Shown: positions 38,009 through 47,061, counted from the stretch's first letter. The stretch is DNA of 64,000 nucleotides from JAMQPK01 sp963782595 (GCA_963782595.1 CAWAKJ010000003.1:372001-436000), one strand, 5' to 3'. Notes: generated by a model not told the origin, from the letters alone. Numbers and translations are program-made.

Positions 38009-39288
38009 CGAGCCACCGATGGTAGTCGGCCTCGTTCGCTCGCGTCAATGAAGCTCCGGCGGTACCTTCTCAACGCTGGCGTTTGCACAGCGATGCACAC
38101 GGTTGCAATGAGGCATCCCAGTCCTCCGGTGACGACCGACACGCGCGGGCCGAAGACCTGCCCGACGGCGCCGGCCTCGAGCTCGCCGAGCTGTGGTCCG
38201 CCCTGAACGAAGACCATGTTGATGCCCACCATGCGGCCGCGGAGATGATCGGGCGTGCCGAGCTGCCGGATGACGTTGCGTAACACCATGCTTACGGTAT
38301 CGGCCGCACCCGTCGCAGCCAGACACAGAAACGTCAGCCAGAACGAATGGGAGAGCCCGAACATGATCGTTGCCAGCCCGTAGACGGAGACGGCTGCGAT
38401 CAACACCACGCCTCTCCGTTCAATTTTGTCGATGACGCGTACCATCACAAGACTCGTCAGAACTGCACCGACCGACGGTGCGGCATACAGCCAGCCATAT
38501 CCCCTCGCGCCGACCTGCAGCACGTCCTGCGCGAAAATCGGCAGCAGGGCGGTTGCCGACGAGAAGAACGTCGCGAAAAAATCCAGGAGCATGGTCGAGC
38601 GGATGATCGGCGAGGAGAACACGAATCCCAGCCCGTCGCGTATCGCGCGCACGCTGACGTCGCTCGCCTCGCCGGCGCCGCGGGCCGGCACGTCACGCAT
38701 CATCAGGAGGGCTACGATGACGCAGATGAAGGTGCCGGCGTTCGCCGCATACACCCATTTGACGCCGAAGATCGCGATGACGAAGCCGCCGAGAGTCGGC
38801 CCTGCTACCGACGAGACTTGAAGCATGATCGCGTTCAGGCTGATCGCACTGGCCAGTTGCTCGCGAGGCACGAGCGTGGGCATTAGCGACTGGCGGGCCG
38901 GGCTGTCGAAGGCGTTGGCGGCGGCGCTGACGGCGGCCAGCGCGTAGATCGGCCAGGGATGATCCATGCCGGTGTGCGTCAGCAGTGCGAGCACCCCGGC
39001 GGTGACGCACATCGTTGACTGCGTGTAGAACATCACGCGACGCCGATCGAAGGCGTCGGCAACCGTCCCCCCCGCCATCGCGAAGAACACAATCGGCATC
39101 AGCCGCACGAGTCCGACCATTCCGAGCGCGATCGGACGGTGCTCCGGCCGCACCAGCAGCGCGACCTGCCACAGGATGGCGGCCGTCTGCATGCTCGACC
39201 CCGAAAACGAGATCAGCTGTCCCGCCCACAGCAGGCGGAAATTCCGATGGCGAAGGGCAATGTAGGGCGACGGCGCGTTGGTGGCCAC
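38005..39288 (-). CDS. MFS transporter (EntS/MFS_3-like)
   Basis: 427 aa from GTG 39288, giving ATNAPSPYIALRHRNFRLLW, the normal N-terminus of this group; a longer frame would overlap the divergent pntA2 gene. About 12 membrane segments. Motif A-like GGTVADAFDRRRVM follows helix 2, and DSPARQSLMPTLVPREQLASA is a hallmark of the enterobactin-exporter-like branch. Likely an efflux carrier; substrate unknown. Coupled to glgP. Confidence 0.88.
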   Translation of the reverse strand: MATNAPSPYIALRHRNFRLLWAGQLISFSGSSMQTAAILWQVALLVRPEHRPIALGMVGLVRLMPIVFFAMAGGTVADAFDRRRVMFYTQSTMCVTAGVLALLTHTGMDHPWPIYALAAVSAAANAFDSPARQSLMPTLVPREQLASAISLNAIMLQVSSVAGPTLGGFVIAIFGVKWVYAANAGTFICVIVALLMMRDVPARGAGEASDVSVRAIRDGLGFVFSSPIIRSTMLLDFFATFFSSATALLPIFAQDVLQVGARGYGWLYAAPSVGAVLTSLVMVRVIDKIERRGVVLIAAVSVYGLATIMFGLSHSFWLTFLCLAATGAADTVSMVLRNVIRQLGTPDHLRGRMVGINMVFVQGGPQLGELEAGAVGQVFGPRVSVVTGGLGCLIATVCIAVQTPALRRYRRSFIDASERGRLPSVAR

Positions 39289-39324
39289 GAGCGATCCAAT
39301 CTTATGATGTAAGATTTCCGCCGT

Positions 39325-39657
39325 ATGCAGTTCGATTTTGTCGACGGCTTGTTCGTGCTGATGCTGGCGACGTTCATCGGCCTCGATGTCATCCGGCGCG
39401 TTTCGCGCCTGCTGCACACACCTCTGATGTCGCTGACCAACGCCATATCGGCCATTGCGGTCGTGGGCGCCATTCTGCTGGCCGGTGAGCAGGAATCGCG
39501 GTTCAGCACGGTGCTGGGCGCGATTGCCGTGTTCGCCTCGACGACGAACATCGTCAGCGGGTTCCTGATTACCGACCGCATGCTGAAAATGTTCAAGAAG
39601 CGTCCCTCGGCAAGCTCGGGGCAGGCCCTGTCGACAGGCTCAGGGCAGGCGCGCTGA
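39325..39657 (+). CDS. pntAB: NAD(P) transhydrogenase subunit alpha part 2
   Basis: 110 aa membrane subunit of the proton-translocating transhydrogenase, with helices FVLMLATFIGLDVIRRV, LMSLTNAISAIAVVGAILLA and TVLGAIAVFASTTNIVSGFL. After FKKRP the C-terminus is SASSGQALSTGSGQAR, the translation of a common GGCAAGCTCGGGGCAGG / GACAGGCTCAGGGCAGG repeat. Overlaps pntB by one base (TGATG). The NAD-binding alpha part 1 gene, normally just upstream, is not here; the neighbour is a divergent MFS gene. Confidence 0.93.
   Translation: MQFDFVDGLFVLMLATFIGLDVIRRVSRLLHTPLMSLTNAISAIAVVGAILLAGEQESRFSTVLGAIAVFASTTNIVSGFLITDRMLKMFKKRPSASSGQALSTGSGQAR
39598..39655. repeat. GGCAAGCTCGGGGCAGG-type repeat at the end of pntAB
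   Basis: CTCGGCAAGCTCGGGGCAGG and CTGTCGACAGGCTCAGGGCA, two direct units of the repeat family that also occurs in truB (CCTGAGCTTGTCGAAGGG). Confidence 0.75.
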
Positions 39658-41045
39658 TGATCGATCAGCTGATACAGCTGGTCTACCTCGTCGCGACCGC
39701 GCTGTTCATCGTCTCCCTCAAGTGGATGAGCGATCCGTCCACCGCGCGCCGCGGCGTGTTTGCGGGCGTAGGCGGCATGGCGCTCGCCATCATCGGCACG
39801 CTGCTGCACCCGCTCATCATCGGCTACAGCTGGATTGTCGTGCCGCTCGTACTGGGGACGCTCGCGGGGATTCCCCTTTCATGGGTTCCGCTGACGGCCG
39901 TTCCCCAGCGAACAGCGCTCTCGCATGCGTTCGGCGGTCTCGCGGTGGGGCTCGTCGGCACCGCGAAGTACTACCTGTGGGCCGAGCACGATCAGCTGAC
40001 GACGTTCCGCATGGGCGCCATCGGGCTCGAGGTGATCCTCGGTTATCTGACGTGCACAGGGAGTCTCGTCGCCGCCGGCAAGCTGCAGGAAGTGATTCCG
40101 ACGCGGCCGATCATGTACCGCGGCCAGAACGTCATCAACTTCGCGGTGCTCGGTGCGGCAGTCATCATCGCGATTCTGCTGATGGTCAATCCGGGCCTGA
40201 CGTATCTCTTCCCGGCCCTCATCCTGCTCGCGCTTGCGTTCGGCGTCCTGCTGGTGCTTCCCATCGGCGGCGCCGACATGCCGACGGTCATCTCGCTGTT
40301 GAATTCCTACGCGGGCCTTGCGGCTGTCGCCATGGGATTCGTAATGGAGAATAAGCTGCTCATCACCGCCGGCGCGCTCGACGGTGCGTCGGGCCTCATC
40401 CTGTCGATCGTGATGTGCCGGGCGATGAACCGCTCGTTCACCAACGTGCTGTTCGGCGCGTTCGGCCAGGTGCAGGCGAGCAGCGGACAAGTGGAGCAAC
40501 GGACCGCCAAGAGCGCCACAGCCGAAGACGCCGCGCAGTTGCTCGAGAACGCCTCGAGCGTCGTCATCATTCCGGGCTATGGAATGGCCGTGTCGCAGGC
40601 GCAGCATCGCGTCCACGATTTGTACGAGCAGCTCGCCAAACGCGGTGTCGACGTCAAGTTCGCGATTCATCCCGTGGCTGGCCGGATGCCGGGGCACATG
40701 AACGTGCTCCTGGCGGAAGCGGAGATCCCCTACGATCGGCTCGTGGAAATGGACGACATCAATCCCGAGATGCCGAGGACGGACGTTGCGCTGGTGATCG
40801 GCGCCAACGACGTCGTCAATCCGGCCGCGCGGGTCGACAAGAACAGTCCGATCTTCGGCATGCCGATCATCGACGCCGACAAGGCCAGGGTCGTCCTCGC
40901 GATCAAACGCTCGATGAATCCGGGGTTCGCCGGCATCGAGAACGAGCTCTACTTCGCCGACAACACGCTCATGCTGTTTGGCGACGCGAAGAGTGTCATC
41001 GGCGAGGTCGTCAAGAACCTCAGCGGACAGTCCGGGATTCACTAA
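39657..41045 (+). CDS. pntB: NAD(P) transhydrogenase subunit beta
   Basis: 462 aa. N-terminal membrane helices (about 1-260) form half of the proton channel; the C-terminal NADP-binding domain (about 290-462) has SSVVIIPGYGMAVSQAQH, the Rossmann-like GYGMA loop, and VAGRMPGHMNVLLAEA. Couples proton entry to hydride transfer from NADH to NADP. Needs PntA1, which is not encoded in this window. Confidence 0.95.
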   Translation: MIDQLIQLVYLVATALFIVSLKWMSDPSTARRGVFAGVGGMALAIIGTLLHPLIIGYSWIVVPLVLGTLAGIPLSWVPLTAVPQRTALSHAFGGLAVGLVGTAKYYLWAEHDQLTTFRMGAIGLEVILGYLTCTGSLVAAGKLQEVIPTRPIMYRGQNVINFAVLGAAVIIAILLMVNPGLTYLFPALILLALAFGVLLVLPIGGADMPTVISLLNSYAGLAAVAMGFVMENKLLITAGALDGASGLILSIVMCRAMNRSFTNVLFGAFGQVQASSGQVEQRTAKSATAEDAAQLLENASSVVIIPGYGMAVSQAQHRVHDLYEQLAKRGVDVKFAIHPVAGRMPGHMNVLLAEAEIPYDRLVEMDDINPEMPRTDVALVIGANDVVNPAARVDKNSPIFGMPIIDADKARVVLAIKRSMNPGFAGIENELYFADNTLMLFGDAKSVIGEVVKNLSGQSGIH

Positions 41046-41051
41046 GGACTA

Positions 41052-41132
41052 GTCTCAAGGCGCAAGTCGGAAGTCGCCAGTCGCAAGGCGAGGTGCTCGT
41101 CGCAAGTTGCCTTCGCGTCTTTGCGTTGAGAC
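41052..41132. repeat. CAAGGCGCAAGTCG inverted word element
   Basis: Starts GTCTCAAGGCGCAAG and ends TTTGCGTTGAGAC; inside are AAGTCG/CAGTCG words and CTTCGCGTC complements. Lies between convergent pntB and DUF6496 genes. Confidence 0.75.
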
Positions 41133-41154
41133 GCGTTGGCCGAATGGCTCACGG

Positions 41155-41382
41155 CTATCGTTTCTTTCTGCCGCCCTTGCGCGATCCCGCTCGCGGCCGG
41201 GGCACCTTGGCGCCCGATCGACGTGCTTCTGAAAGTCCGATGGCGATTGCCTGCTTGCGGCTGGTGACTCTCTTACCTGAACTGCCGCTGCGGAGCGTGC
41301 CGCGCTTCCGTTCGCGCATGACCTTCTCAACCTTCTCGGACGCCTTCCTGCCGTACTTCCGACCACCGCGCTTCTTGGCCAT
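41155..41382 (-). CDS. DUF6496-type small basic protein
   Basis: 75 aa, very Lys/Arg-rich. VEKVMRERKRGTLRSGSSGK and VTSRKQAIAIGLSEARRSGA are the conserved core of this family of small, probably nucleic-acid-associated proteins. Function unknown. Divergent from the ferritin-like gene. Confidence 0.85.
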   Translation of the reverse strand: MAKKRGGRKYGRKASEKVEKVMRERKRGTLRSGSSGKRVTSRKQAIAIGLSEARRSGAKVPRPRAGSRKGGRKKR

Positions 41383-41657
41383 GAGCCCTCCTGATGTCCG
41401 TTATCTGGCCATGTTGTCCGCATACGCGTCCGGCACTGTGCGTTGAGATGAGAGTGTTGGGGCCCAGCAGGACCCGCATAAACCGTACGCGGCTGGTCCT
41501 CTCGGCCCGGCGCTCTGTCTCTTATTCCGGCGCGCCAGCAACATGTCCCCTTGAAAACGGATGTGCGCCCGGAAACCGAGCCGAGCGTTCTCGAGGCGAA
41601 GCAAGGACCGGGCCGGAAACTTGCAAGGGAAGTTCGGCCAACTTGATGGAGGACGCA

Positions 41658-42182
41658 ATGGCTGATGACCAGAAGAGCGCAGGACCCGTGACGCGTGCGC
41701 AGTTGATCGATCTCCTTAACGAAGATCTTTCGAGGGAATATCAGGCGATTATTGCCTACGTCGTGTATTCGCAAACGCTGAAGGGCGCCGAATACATGGC
41801 AATCGCCGATGAGCTCAAGACACACGCCAGTGAAGAGTTGAATCATGCGCTCATCATTTCGAAACTGATCGACTACCTGGGCGGAGCGCCCGCGGTGACG
41901 GCCAAGCCCGTGAAGACCTCGGACAAAGCCGAAGAGATGCTGCGGTTCGACCTCGACAACGAAAACGAAACCGTCAGGAACTACCGCGAGCGAGTGCGGC
42001 AGTGCGAGGCGCTCGCCGAGTTCGGGATGGCCGAGCATATTCGCGAGATCCTGAAACAGGAACAGGAGCACCAGATCGATCTGGCGACCGCGCTGGGAGA
42101 GAACGTCCCCGACGTCTCAAAGATGAAGCCGAAAGAAGATGATCAGGCAGATCGCGAGAAGGGACAGGCCACTCTTCACTGA
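41658..42182 (+). CDS. Ferritin-like / bacterioferritin-type protein
   Basis: 174 aa from ATG 41658, with GGAGGA 6 nt upstream (an ATG 12 nt earlier lies before this site). Four-helix bundle pattern with metal ligands: LNEDLSREYQAIIAYVVYSQ, ELKTHASEELNHALIISKLI (ExxH) and MAEHIREILKQEQEHQIDLA (ExxxxExxH). Expected to bind a di-iron centre for iron storage or redox. About 275 bp upstream hold no gene, just the divergent promoter area. Overlaps the convergent MFS gene by 7 nt. Confidence 0.88.
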   Translation: MADDQKSAGPVTRAQLIDLLNEDLSREYQAIIAYVVYSQTLKGAEYMAIADELKTHASEELNHALIISKLIDYLGGAPAVTAKPVKTSDKAEEMLRFDLDNENETVRNYRERVRQCEALAEFGMAEHIREILKQEQEHQIDLATALGENVPDVSKMKPKEDDQADREKGQATLH

Positions 42183-43429
42183 AGGCTGCGGAAACTGCGC
42201 CCGCGCGTCTCTGGTCCAAGCCAGATGAGCGCCGACACAGCGAGTCCCGAGACGGCGATCGACACGGTCATCGCGCCTGGCAGGCTCCAGCCGGAATCGA
42301 CCAGGTGCCCGATGCCAAACGACGTGAACGAACCCGCGAGCGCGCCGGCGTGGTAGCAGAATCCCGCGCCGGCCCCGCGCACGTCGTTTGGGAACCGTTC
42401 CGTGATGTACGACGGAAACGCGCCCCACATGCCGTGTGCGCCGAAGCCGACGAGCAAGGCGCCTGTCAGCAGCAGTGTCGGGCCCGTGCTCATGACGTAC
42501 AAGGGCGATACGGCGACACCAAGGACTGCCGCGCAGGTGACCGCGCCGCGCCGGCCGAGCCGCCCCTCGGACGCGCCGCCCCAGAAAGCCGAGCCCACAA
42601 TCCCCCCGATGTTCAGTGCGACGATGTAGGGCAGGGTGTTCAGCGAGCGCTGCTGGAGGAACGTCGCATACCAGAACGTGACGGAGTAATACGACACCAT
42701 GAAGCACGTCGCGACCAGCGAGCAGTGCACCGTGGTGCCGAGGAGATCGCGCTGGAAGATGCGCGTTAACGAGACGCGTGCTGCGCGTGTGGCAGCCTTG
42801 TCCTCCCGCTGGAGCGCGAGCCACACCGGGCTTTCCGTCACACTCGCCCGAATCCACAGCACGACCATCGCCGGAATCGCGCCAATCCAGAACATCGCGC
42901 GCCACGCTTCATCCATGACTCCGCTGAGCGCCGGGTGTACCGTCTGAAACACAACGGCCGATGAGATATAGCCCCATGCCCACGCCCCTTGAATGATGCC
43001 GGCGGCCGGGCCGCGGAGGCGGTCGGGCAGGTGCTCGAGCGCCAGCGGCATGCCCGCGGCCCATTCCCCCCCCATACCGATGCCGAAGAGCGCGCGGCAT
43101 GCAAACAACATCGCGTACGACGTGGAGAAGCCGCTGAGCACGGTGAACAGCGAGAACCAGACGATCGACAGTATCAGCGGCAGCTTGCGCCCCCAGCGGT
43201 CGGCCGCCGTGCCCGCGGCTGCGCCCCCGATCAGACGAAACATCAGCGTCACCGTGCCCAGCGCGCCGGCGAGGGCGTTGTCGATGGTGAAACTGCGCTG
43301 AATATCGGCGAGCACGAACGTGAGGATGGTGAAGTCGAAGCCGTCGAGCATCCATCCGAAAAAGGCCGCAGCGAACGCCCGCTTTTGCTCGGCTGTCAGA
43401 GATCTGAACTCGCGGAGGAACGTGAACAC
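42176..43429 (-). CDS. MFS transporter of the sugar/carboxylate proton symporter type
   Basis: 417 aa, 12 predicted helices. FFGWMLDGFDFTILTFVLAD, GTAADRWGRKLPLILSIVWF (motif A) and RALFGIGMGGEWAAGMPLAL are typical of the sialate/lactate/aromatic acid:H+ symporter groups. Import of an organic acid or sugar acid is likely; substrate not determinable. Confidence 0.88.
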   Translation of the reverse strand: MFTFLREFRSLTAEQKRAFAAAFFGWMLDGFDFTILTFVLADIQRSFTIDNALAGALGTVTLMFRLIGGAAAGTAADRWGRKLPLILSIVWFSLFTVLSGFSTSYAMLFACRALFGIGMGGEWAAGMPLALEHLPDRLRGPAAGIIQGAWAWGYISSAVVFQTVHPALSGVMDEAWRAMFWIGAIPAMVVLWIRASVTESPVWLALQREDKAATRAARVSLTRIFQRDLLGTTVHCSLVATCFMVSYYSVTFWYATFLQQRSLNTLPYIVALNIGGIVGSAFWGGASEGRLGRRGAVTCAAVLGVAVSPLYVMSTGPTLLLTGALLVGFGAHGMWGAFPSYITERFPNDVRGAGAGFCYHAGALAGSFTSFGIGHLVDSGWSLPGAMTVSIAVSGLAVSALIWLGPETRGRSFRSLQ

Positions 43430-43445
43430 TGTCTGTTAGTAATAC

Positions 43446-43546
43446 ATCGGTTCGGTGGGCGGTTGATAGCCAGGTGGTTCGTAAACATCACACGAACCAA
43501 CACTAAATACCATGAACCACCAACCGCCAACCACCAACGGCCTTGG
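43446..43546. repeat. GGTGGTTCG inverted word element
   Basis: Left half ATCGGTTCGGTGGGCGGTTG and AGGTGGTTCGT; right half CACACGAACCAACAC and GAACCACCAACCGCCAACC. Lies between divergent genes. Confidence 0.75.
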
Positions 43547-43575
43547 CCAGCCTCTTGCTTTGCCTGACGTAGAAA

Positions 43576-44400
43576 ATGCGTACACTCACTCGGACGGCTC
43601 ACCGCACGCGCACTTGTGTCGCACACCTTACTGTTGTCCTTTCCCTTGCCATGCCACTTGCTTCGATCGGGCGTGCGCAGGTGCCGGCTCAGACGCCCGC
43701 AATCGAGGCGCAGCCTGCCGGGTCCCCGTTTGAGCGCGCGATCAACGAGCCGAATCGGCAGTCACTCGGCTCGTGGGAGATCGAGCTCCATGCGTTCGTG
43801 GCGCTTCCACTCGCCACGGCCCTGGGGGCAGCGCTCGCGCTGAGGCCCCGCAGACGCGGCACTCCGGAGCGTTCGTCGCAGGTCGTGCAGACACAGATCA
43901 TCCTGGCGATCATCGGCGCCGTCGTCATGATTGTCGTCGGCACCAGCCTGGCGCGTGCGTTCGGCGTGGTCGGTGCGGCCGGCCTCGTGAGATATCGCGC
44001 GAAAATCGATGATCCGAAGGACGCTGGCGTCATGCTGACGACGCTGGCGATCGGTCTGGCCTGTGGCATCGGCGTCTACGGCATTGCCGTCTTTGCTGCC
44101 GCGTTTCTCATGGGCGTTCTCTGGATGATCGAGTCGTTCGAACCGAGCGCACGCAAGCAGTTCATCCTCGAGATCAAGTCGACGGATGCGGCGAAACTTC
44201 AGCCGACGCTCGAAGCCCTGTTGCGCCGCCGTCGGGTCAGGTACGAGCTGCGCGAATCGGCCCCGGAGGAAGTCTCCTATCTGGTCGACATGCCGATGGA
44301 GATGAAGACCGAAGGCATTTCGGCGGAAATCATTGCGCTCGATCCCGACCCGAGGACAGGTGTGGAGTGGAAAACGGAAGGCAAAAAGAAGGCGGCCTGA
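43576..44400 (+). CDS. DUF4956-like membrane protein
   Basis: 274 aa with an N-terminal signal-like segment (VVLSLAMPLASIGRAQ) and membrane helices near residues 73-92 and 110-180. The block VVGTSLARAFGVVGAAGLVR, YRAKIDDPKDAGVMLTTLAI and GLACGIGVYGIAVF matches the DUF4956 family; the basic C-terminal domain with LLRRRRVRYELRES is cytoplasmic. Role unknown. Followed closely by a PLD-like gene. Confidence 0.8.
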   Translation: MRTLTRTAHRTRTCVAHLTVVLSLAMPLASIGRAQVPAQTPAIEAQPAGSPFERAINEPNRQSLGSWEIELHAFVALPLATALGAALALRPRRRGTPERSSQVVQTQIILAIIGAVVMIVVGTSLARAFGVVGAAGLVRYRAKIDDPKDAGVMLTTLAIGLACGIGVYGIAVFAAAFLMGVLWMIESFEPSARKQFILEIKSTDAAKLQPTLEALLRRRRVRYELRESAPEEVSYLVDMPMEMKTEGISAEIIALDPDPRTGVEWKTEGKKKAA

Positions 44401-44402
44401 GC

Positions 44403-45311
44403 GTGGAACTGATCATTCAACCGAAGGACGGCATGACGCCGCTCGTCGTGGCGATCAAGAAGGCCACGCGGCAGATCGACGTCACGATCTTCCGGTTCGA
44501 CGTGAAAGAACTGCAGCGCGCGCTCGAGAGCGCGGTCACCCGCGGTGTGAAGGTGCATGCGCTGATTGCCCACACCTCGCGCGGTGGAGAGAAGCGACTT
44601 CGCCGGTTGGAGCTCGAACTGTTGAATGCCGGTGTCACCGTGTCGCGCACCGACGACGATCTTCTGCGGTACCACAACAAGATGCTGCTGGTCGACAACG
44701 AGACGCTCTATACGCTCGGCTTCAATTTCACGAGGCTCGACATTGAGAAGACCCGCAGCTTTGGGGTCGCGACTCGGAACAAGGCGATCCTCGCGGAAGC
44801 CATCAAGCTCTTCCAAGCCGACTCGACGCGTCAGCCGTATACGGCCAGTCACGATTCGTTCCTCGTGAGCCCGGAAAACGCGCGCACGGGGCTCGCCAGC
44901 TTCATCAAGAGCGCCAAAAAAGAACTGTTGATCTACGACGTGAAGATCAGCGATCGGAGCATGATCAAGCTGCTTCAGGACCGCGTGAAAGCCGGCGTGA
45001 GCGTGCGCATTATCGGCAAAGTGGGGAAGAAGGGCGAAGGCCTGAAGGCCGAACGGATGCCGGGGATGCGCTTGCACGTGCGGGCGATGCTGCGCGACGG
45101 CCAGGAGCTGTTTCTGGGCAGCATGAGCCTGCGAGGCGTCGAGCTCGACAAGCGGCGCGAGGTCGGCGTGATCGTCAAAGAGCGTGCTGCAGCGAAGCAC
45201 TTCCGGGAGATGTTCGAAGAAGACTGGTCGAAGACCGAAACGGGAAAGAAAGCCGAAAAAGAAAAGAGCAAGGGCGACCAGAGTAAAGAGGCGGCAGTCA
45301 CCGCCTCTTGA
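44403..45311 (+). CDS. Phospholipase D-like domain protein
   Basis: 302 aa from GTG 44403 (another GTG at 44367 is in frame). The first HKD motif is complete, YHNKMLLVDNETLYTLGFNF. The second, LHVRAMLRDGQELFLGSMSL, has Arg where the HxKxxxxD motif has Lys. The lysine-rich tail (KKAEKEKSKGDQSKE) is probably disordered. May be a cardiolipin-synthase-like or nuclease-like enzyme. The preceding gene ends 2 nt before this start. Confidence 0.82.
   Translation: MELIIQPKDGMTPLVVAIKKATRQIDVTIFRFDVKELQRALESAVTRGVKVHALIAHTSRGGEKRLRRLELELLNAGVTVSRTDDDLLRYHNKMLLVDNETLYTLGFNFTRLDIEKTRSFGVATRNKAILAEAIKLFQADSTRQPYTASHDSFLVSPENARTGLASFIKSAKKELLIYDVKISDRSMIKLLQDRVKAGVSVRIIGKVGKKGEGLKAERMPGMRLHVRAMLRDGQELFLGSMSLRGVELDKRREVGVIVKERAAAKHFREMFEEDWSKTETGKKAEKEKSKGDQSKEAAVTAS
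45287..45310. terminator. Hairpin at convergent gene ends
   Basis: AAGAGGCGG-CAGTCA-CCGCCTCTT, a 9-bp perfect stem at the end of the PLD gene. A T-run follows only 15 nt later, after GGTTCC words, so termination is plausible but unproven. Confidence 0.55.
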
Positions 45312-45333
45312 AAATGGTTCCTGGTTCCTTTTT

Positions 45334-46569
45334 TCAGCGCTCAGTTCCGAAGCTGAAGAAGAACTGGGTGCCTTCGCCGCCGCCGAATCCGACGTCCATT
45401 CGCCCGAACGTTCTGCCCTTGACCACCACGCTGAGACTGAAGCCGTAGTCCGTTCTCAGATCGTCGAACAGGTCTTCCACGCGCGGCGCCACCTGACCTG
45501 AGTCGAAAAACACGGTCGAGTGTACGAACTTGTGAAGCGGGATGCGATACTCAGCCTGCATCAGCACCAGGTTGCGATCGCGGAAGCGATAGTTGTTGAA
45601 GCCGCGCAGCGTCGCGCGTGTGCCGTCGGTGCCGAGCAGATCGCTCCGAAAGGACTTCAACCCGCCGCTGCCGCCCAGGGTGTACAACATGTAGAACGGG
45701 ATATCGGCGTCGGTACTCGCGGTGGAAATGAAACCGTTCAGCGTCAGCCGTTCTCCGCGTGCGCTCCTGAACCCGGGTATGCGCTGCTGCACTCCCGCTT
45801 CCCAGCGATAAAAGGTGAACCGCTCTCCGTCGGCGCTCAGATTTGCCTCCACAGCCACTTGGTACTCACCTCGATATCTGGCAGGTTCACCGACGAGATC
45901 GGGTGATATGACGGGGTGCACCAACTCCGCGAGTCCGCGGAACCTGCCGTATGTCACTTCGTCGAAGAGGCCAGGAACCTCCGATGCGGGAAACTCCACT
46001 TGTATCGAGGGCACCGACGAACGTGCGCCTGGTCCCAGGTCGGGCTCATACAGCGAAGCGCTTCCGCCGAACCTGACACCCGGCTTGGGACCGTAGAATC
46101 CGCGCGTGCCTAACACCCACTCTTGAAGGCGAAAATCGCTGCGACGGTCCTCCAACGCGTCTGGCCCGATGCCGTAGAAGTCAAGGCGGTTCATGTAGCG
46201 TGTCAAGCCGAACACCCCCGCCTGGGAGAGTTTCGATTCTGAACGCCGTCCGACTTCGCCCTCGAGCCCCCAGTATCGATACACGGTGTACATCGCCTGC
46301 GCTTCTCGATACACCTTGTCATCGTCAGGAGAATCGTAGCCAATACCGAACCCGAGCCCACCACTGGACGCAACGCTGCCGATGACAGGGTGAAGGGGCT
46401 TGTCCAAAGATTCGATGAGGGCCTTTCCCCACGAAGGGATAGGCAGCCCATCGAGATCCAAGCCAGATTTCTGTGTGGTCGGCGTCGGTGTGGTCGGGGT
46501 CGGTGTGGCCTGCGCGGCTGCTGAATAGGGTAGAAGAACCACGCTTAGAAAAAGAATGATGCTTCGCAT
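45334..46569 (-). CDS. BamA/Omp85-type outer-membrane barrel protein
   Basis: 411 aa. Signal peptide SIILFLSVVLLPYSAAAQ, a short TPTPTT linker, then a beta-barrel of alternating aromatic strands ending in FFFSFGTER with a terminal-strand pattern. GTRATLRGFNNYRFRDRNLV and STVFFDSGQVAPRV match the surface-antigen (D15) barrel part of Omp85 proteins. POTRA domains are missing, so it is a barrel-only member. Outer membrane; role unknown. Confidence 0.85.
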   Translation of the reverse strand: MRSIILFLSVVLLPYSAAAQATPTPTTPTPTTQKSGLDLDGLPIPSWGKALIESLDKPLHPVIGSVASSGGLGFGIGYDSPDDDKVYREAQAMYTVYRYWGLEGEVGRRSESKLSQAGVFGLTRYMNRLDFYGIGPDALEDRRSDFRLQEWVLGTRGFYGPKPGVRFGGSASLYEPDLGPGARSSVPSIQVEFPASEVPGLFDEVTYGRFRGLAELVHPVISPDLVGEPARYRGEYQVAVEANLSADGERFTFYRWEAGVQQRIPGFRSARGERLTLNGFISTASTDADIPFYMLYTLGGSGGLKSFRSDLLGTDGTRATLRGFNNYRFRDRNLVLMQAEYRIPLHKFVHSTVFFDSGQVAPRVEDLFDDLRTDYGFSLSVVVKGRTFGRMDVGFGGGEGTQFFFSFGTER

Positions 46570-46746
46570 GGGCGTCCATATGCATGGCGCATGCCCTGTG
46601 AAAACCCCGCCTCAGTGTTCGAATCGCAGACATCGCTCGCCGTCGCAATCGCGTGATGACGCCCTCTCACGTGCGTGCATCCAGTGGTACGGAGCTTGCC
46701 AAACCACCGTTGGGTGCCCATCGTTCTTATCGGCGGTGTACGTAGT

Positions 46747-46776
46747 AGTAGGCGGGTCGTATAAGACCCGCCCTAC
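46747..46776. repeat. GGCGGGTC hairpin in a 5' leader
   Basis: GTA-GGCGGGTC-GTATAA-GACCCGCC-CTAC, an 8-bp stem with flanking complementarity, about 10 nt before the ribosome-binding site of the gene at 46801. Confidence 0.7.
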
Positions 46777-46800
46777 ACATGACGACAAAGGAGCAGAACT

Positions 46801-47061
46801 GTGAAATCGAAGCGCGGCAAGAAGGAACAACCAGGCGATGTTCTCGGTGTGAGCAATACGGCAGGACCCAAGCTGCCGCATCCGCCGTCGGATGGCAGTA
46901 CGCCGCGAGGGATCGAAGTGCGGCCCATCCCCGAGCGCCACTGGGGCAACGAAGACATTCCCCAGAGTGACGGTGCCACCGGTGTCGACATGGGTGGCGC
47001 CGGCGCAGGTCCTCAGATTTCGTCGGAGCACTCGCGAGCGAAAGCCGACTCGGACGATTAG
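46801..47061 (+). CDS. Small hydrophilic hypothetical protein
   Basis: 86 aa from GTG 46801, with AAGGAG 8 nt upstream, which is strong support for a real gene. Rich in Gly, Pro and Ser with no hydrophobic core (GVSNTAGPKLPHPPSDGSTP and RPIPERHWGNEDIPQSDGAT); probably disordered. No family recognised. Overlaps the convergent ftsH by 4 nt. The 231 bp upstream hold no other gene, only a hairpin. Confidence 0.7.
   Translation: MKSKRGKKEQPGDVLGVSNTAGPKLPHPPSDGSTPRGIEVRPIPERHWGNEDIPQSDGATGVDMGGAGAGPQISSEHSRAKADSDD

Noticed and set aside
35858..38206. A 782-aa plus-strand frame opposite glgP
   Set aside because: Antisense to a clear glucan phosphorylase with all its motifs. Long antisense frames are expected at this GC content; it has no ribosome-binding site and no domain.
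41055..42071. A 338-aa minus-strand frame opposite the ferritin-like gene
   Set aside because: The plus-strand ferritin has a strong ribosome-binding site and metal motifs; the minus frame also overlaps the better-supported DUF6496 gene.
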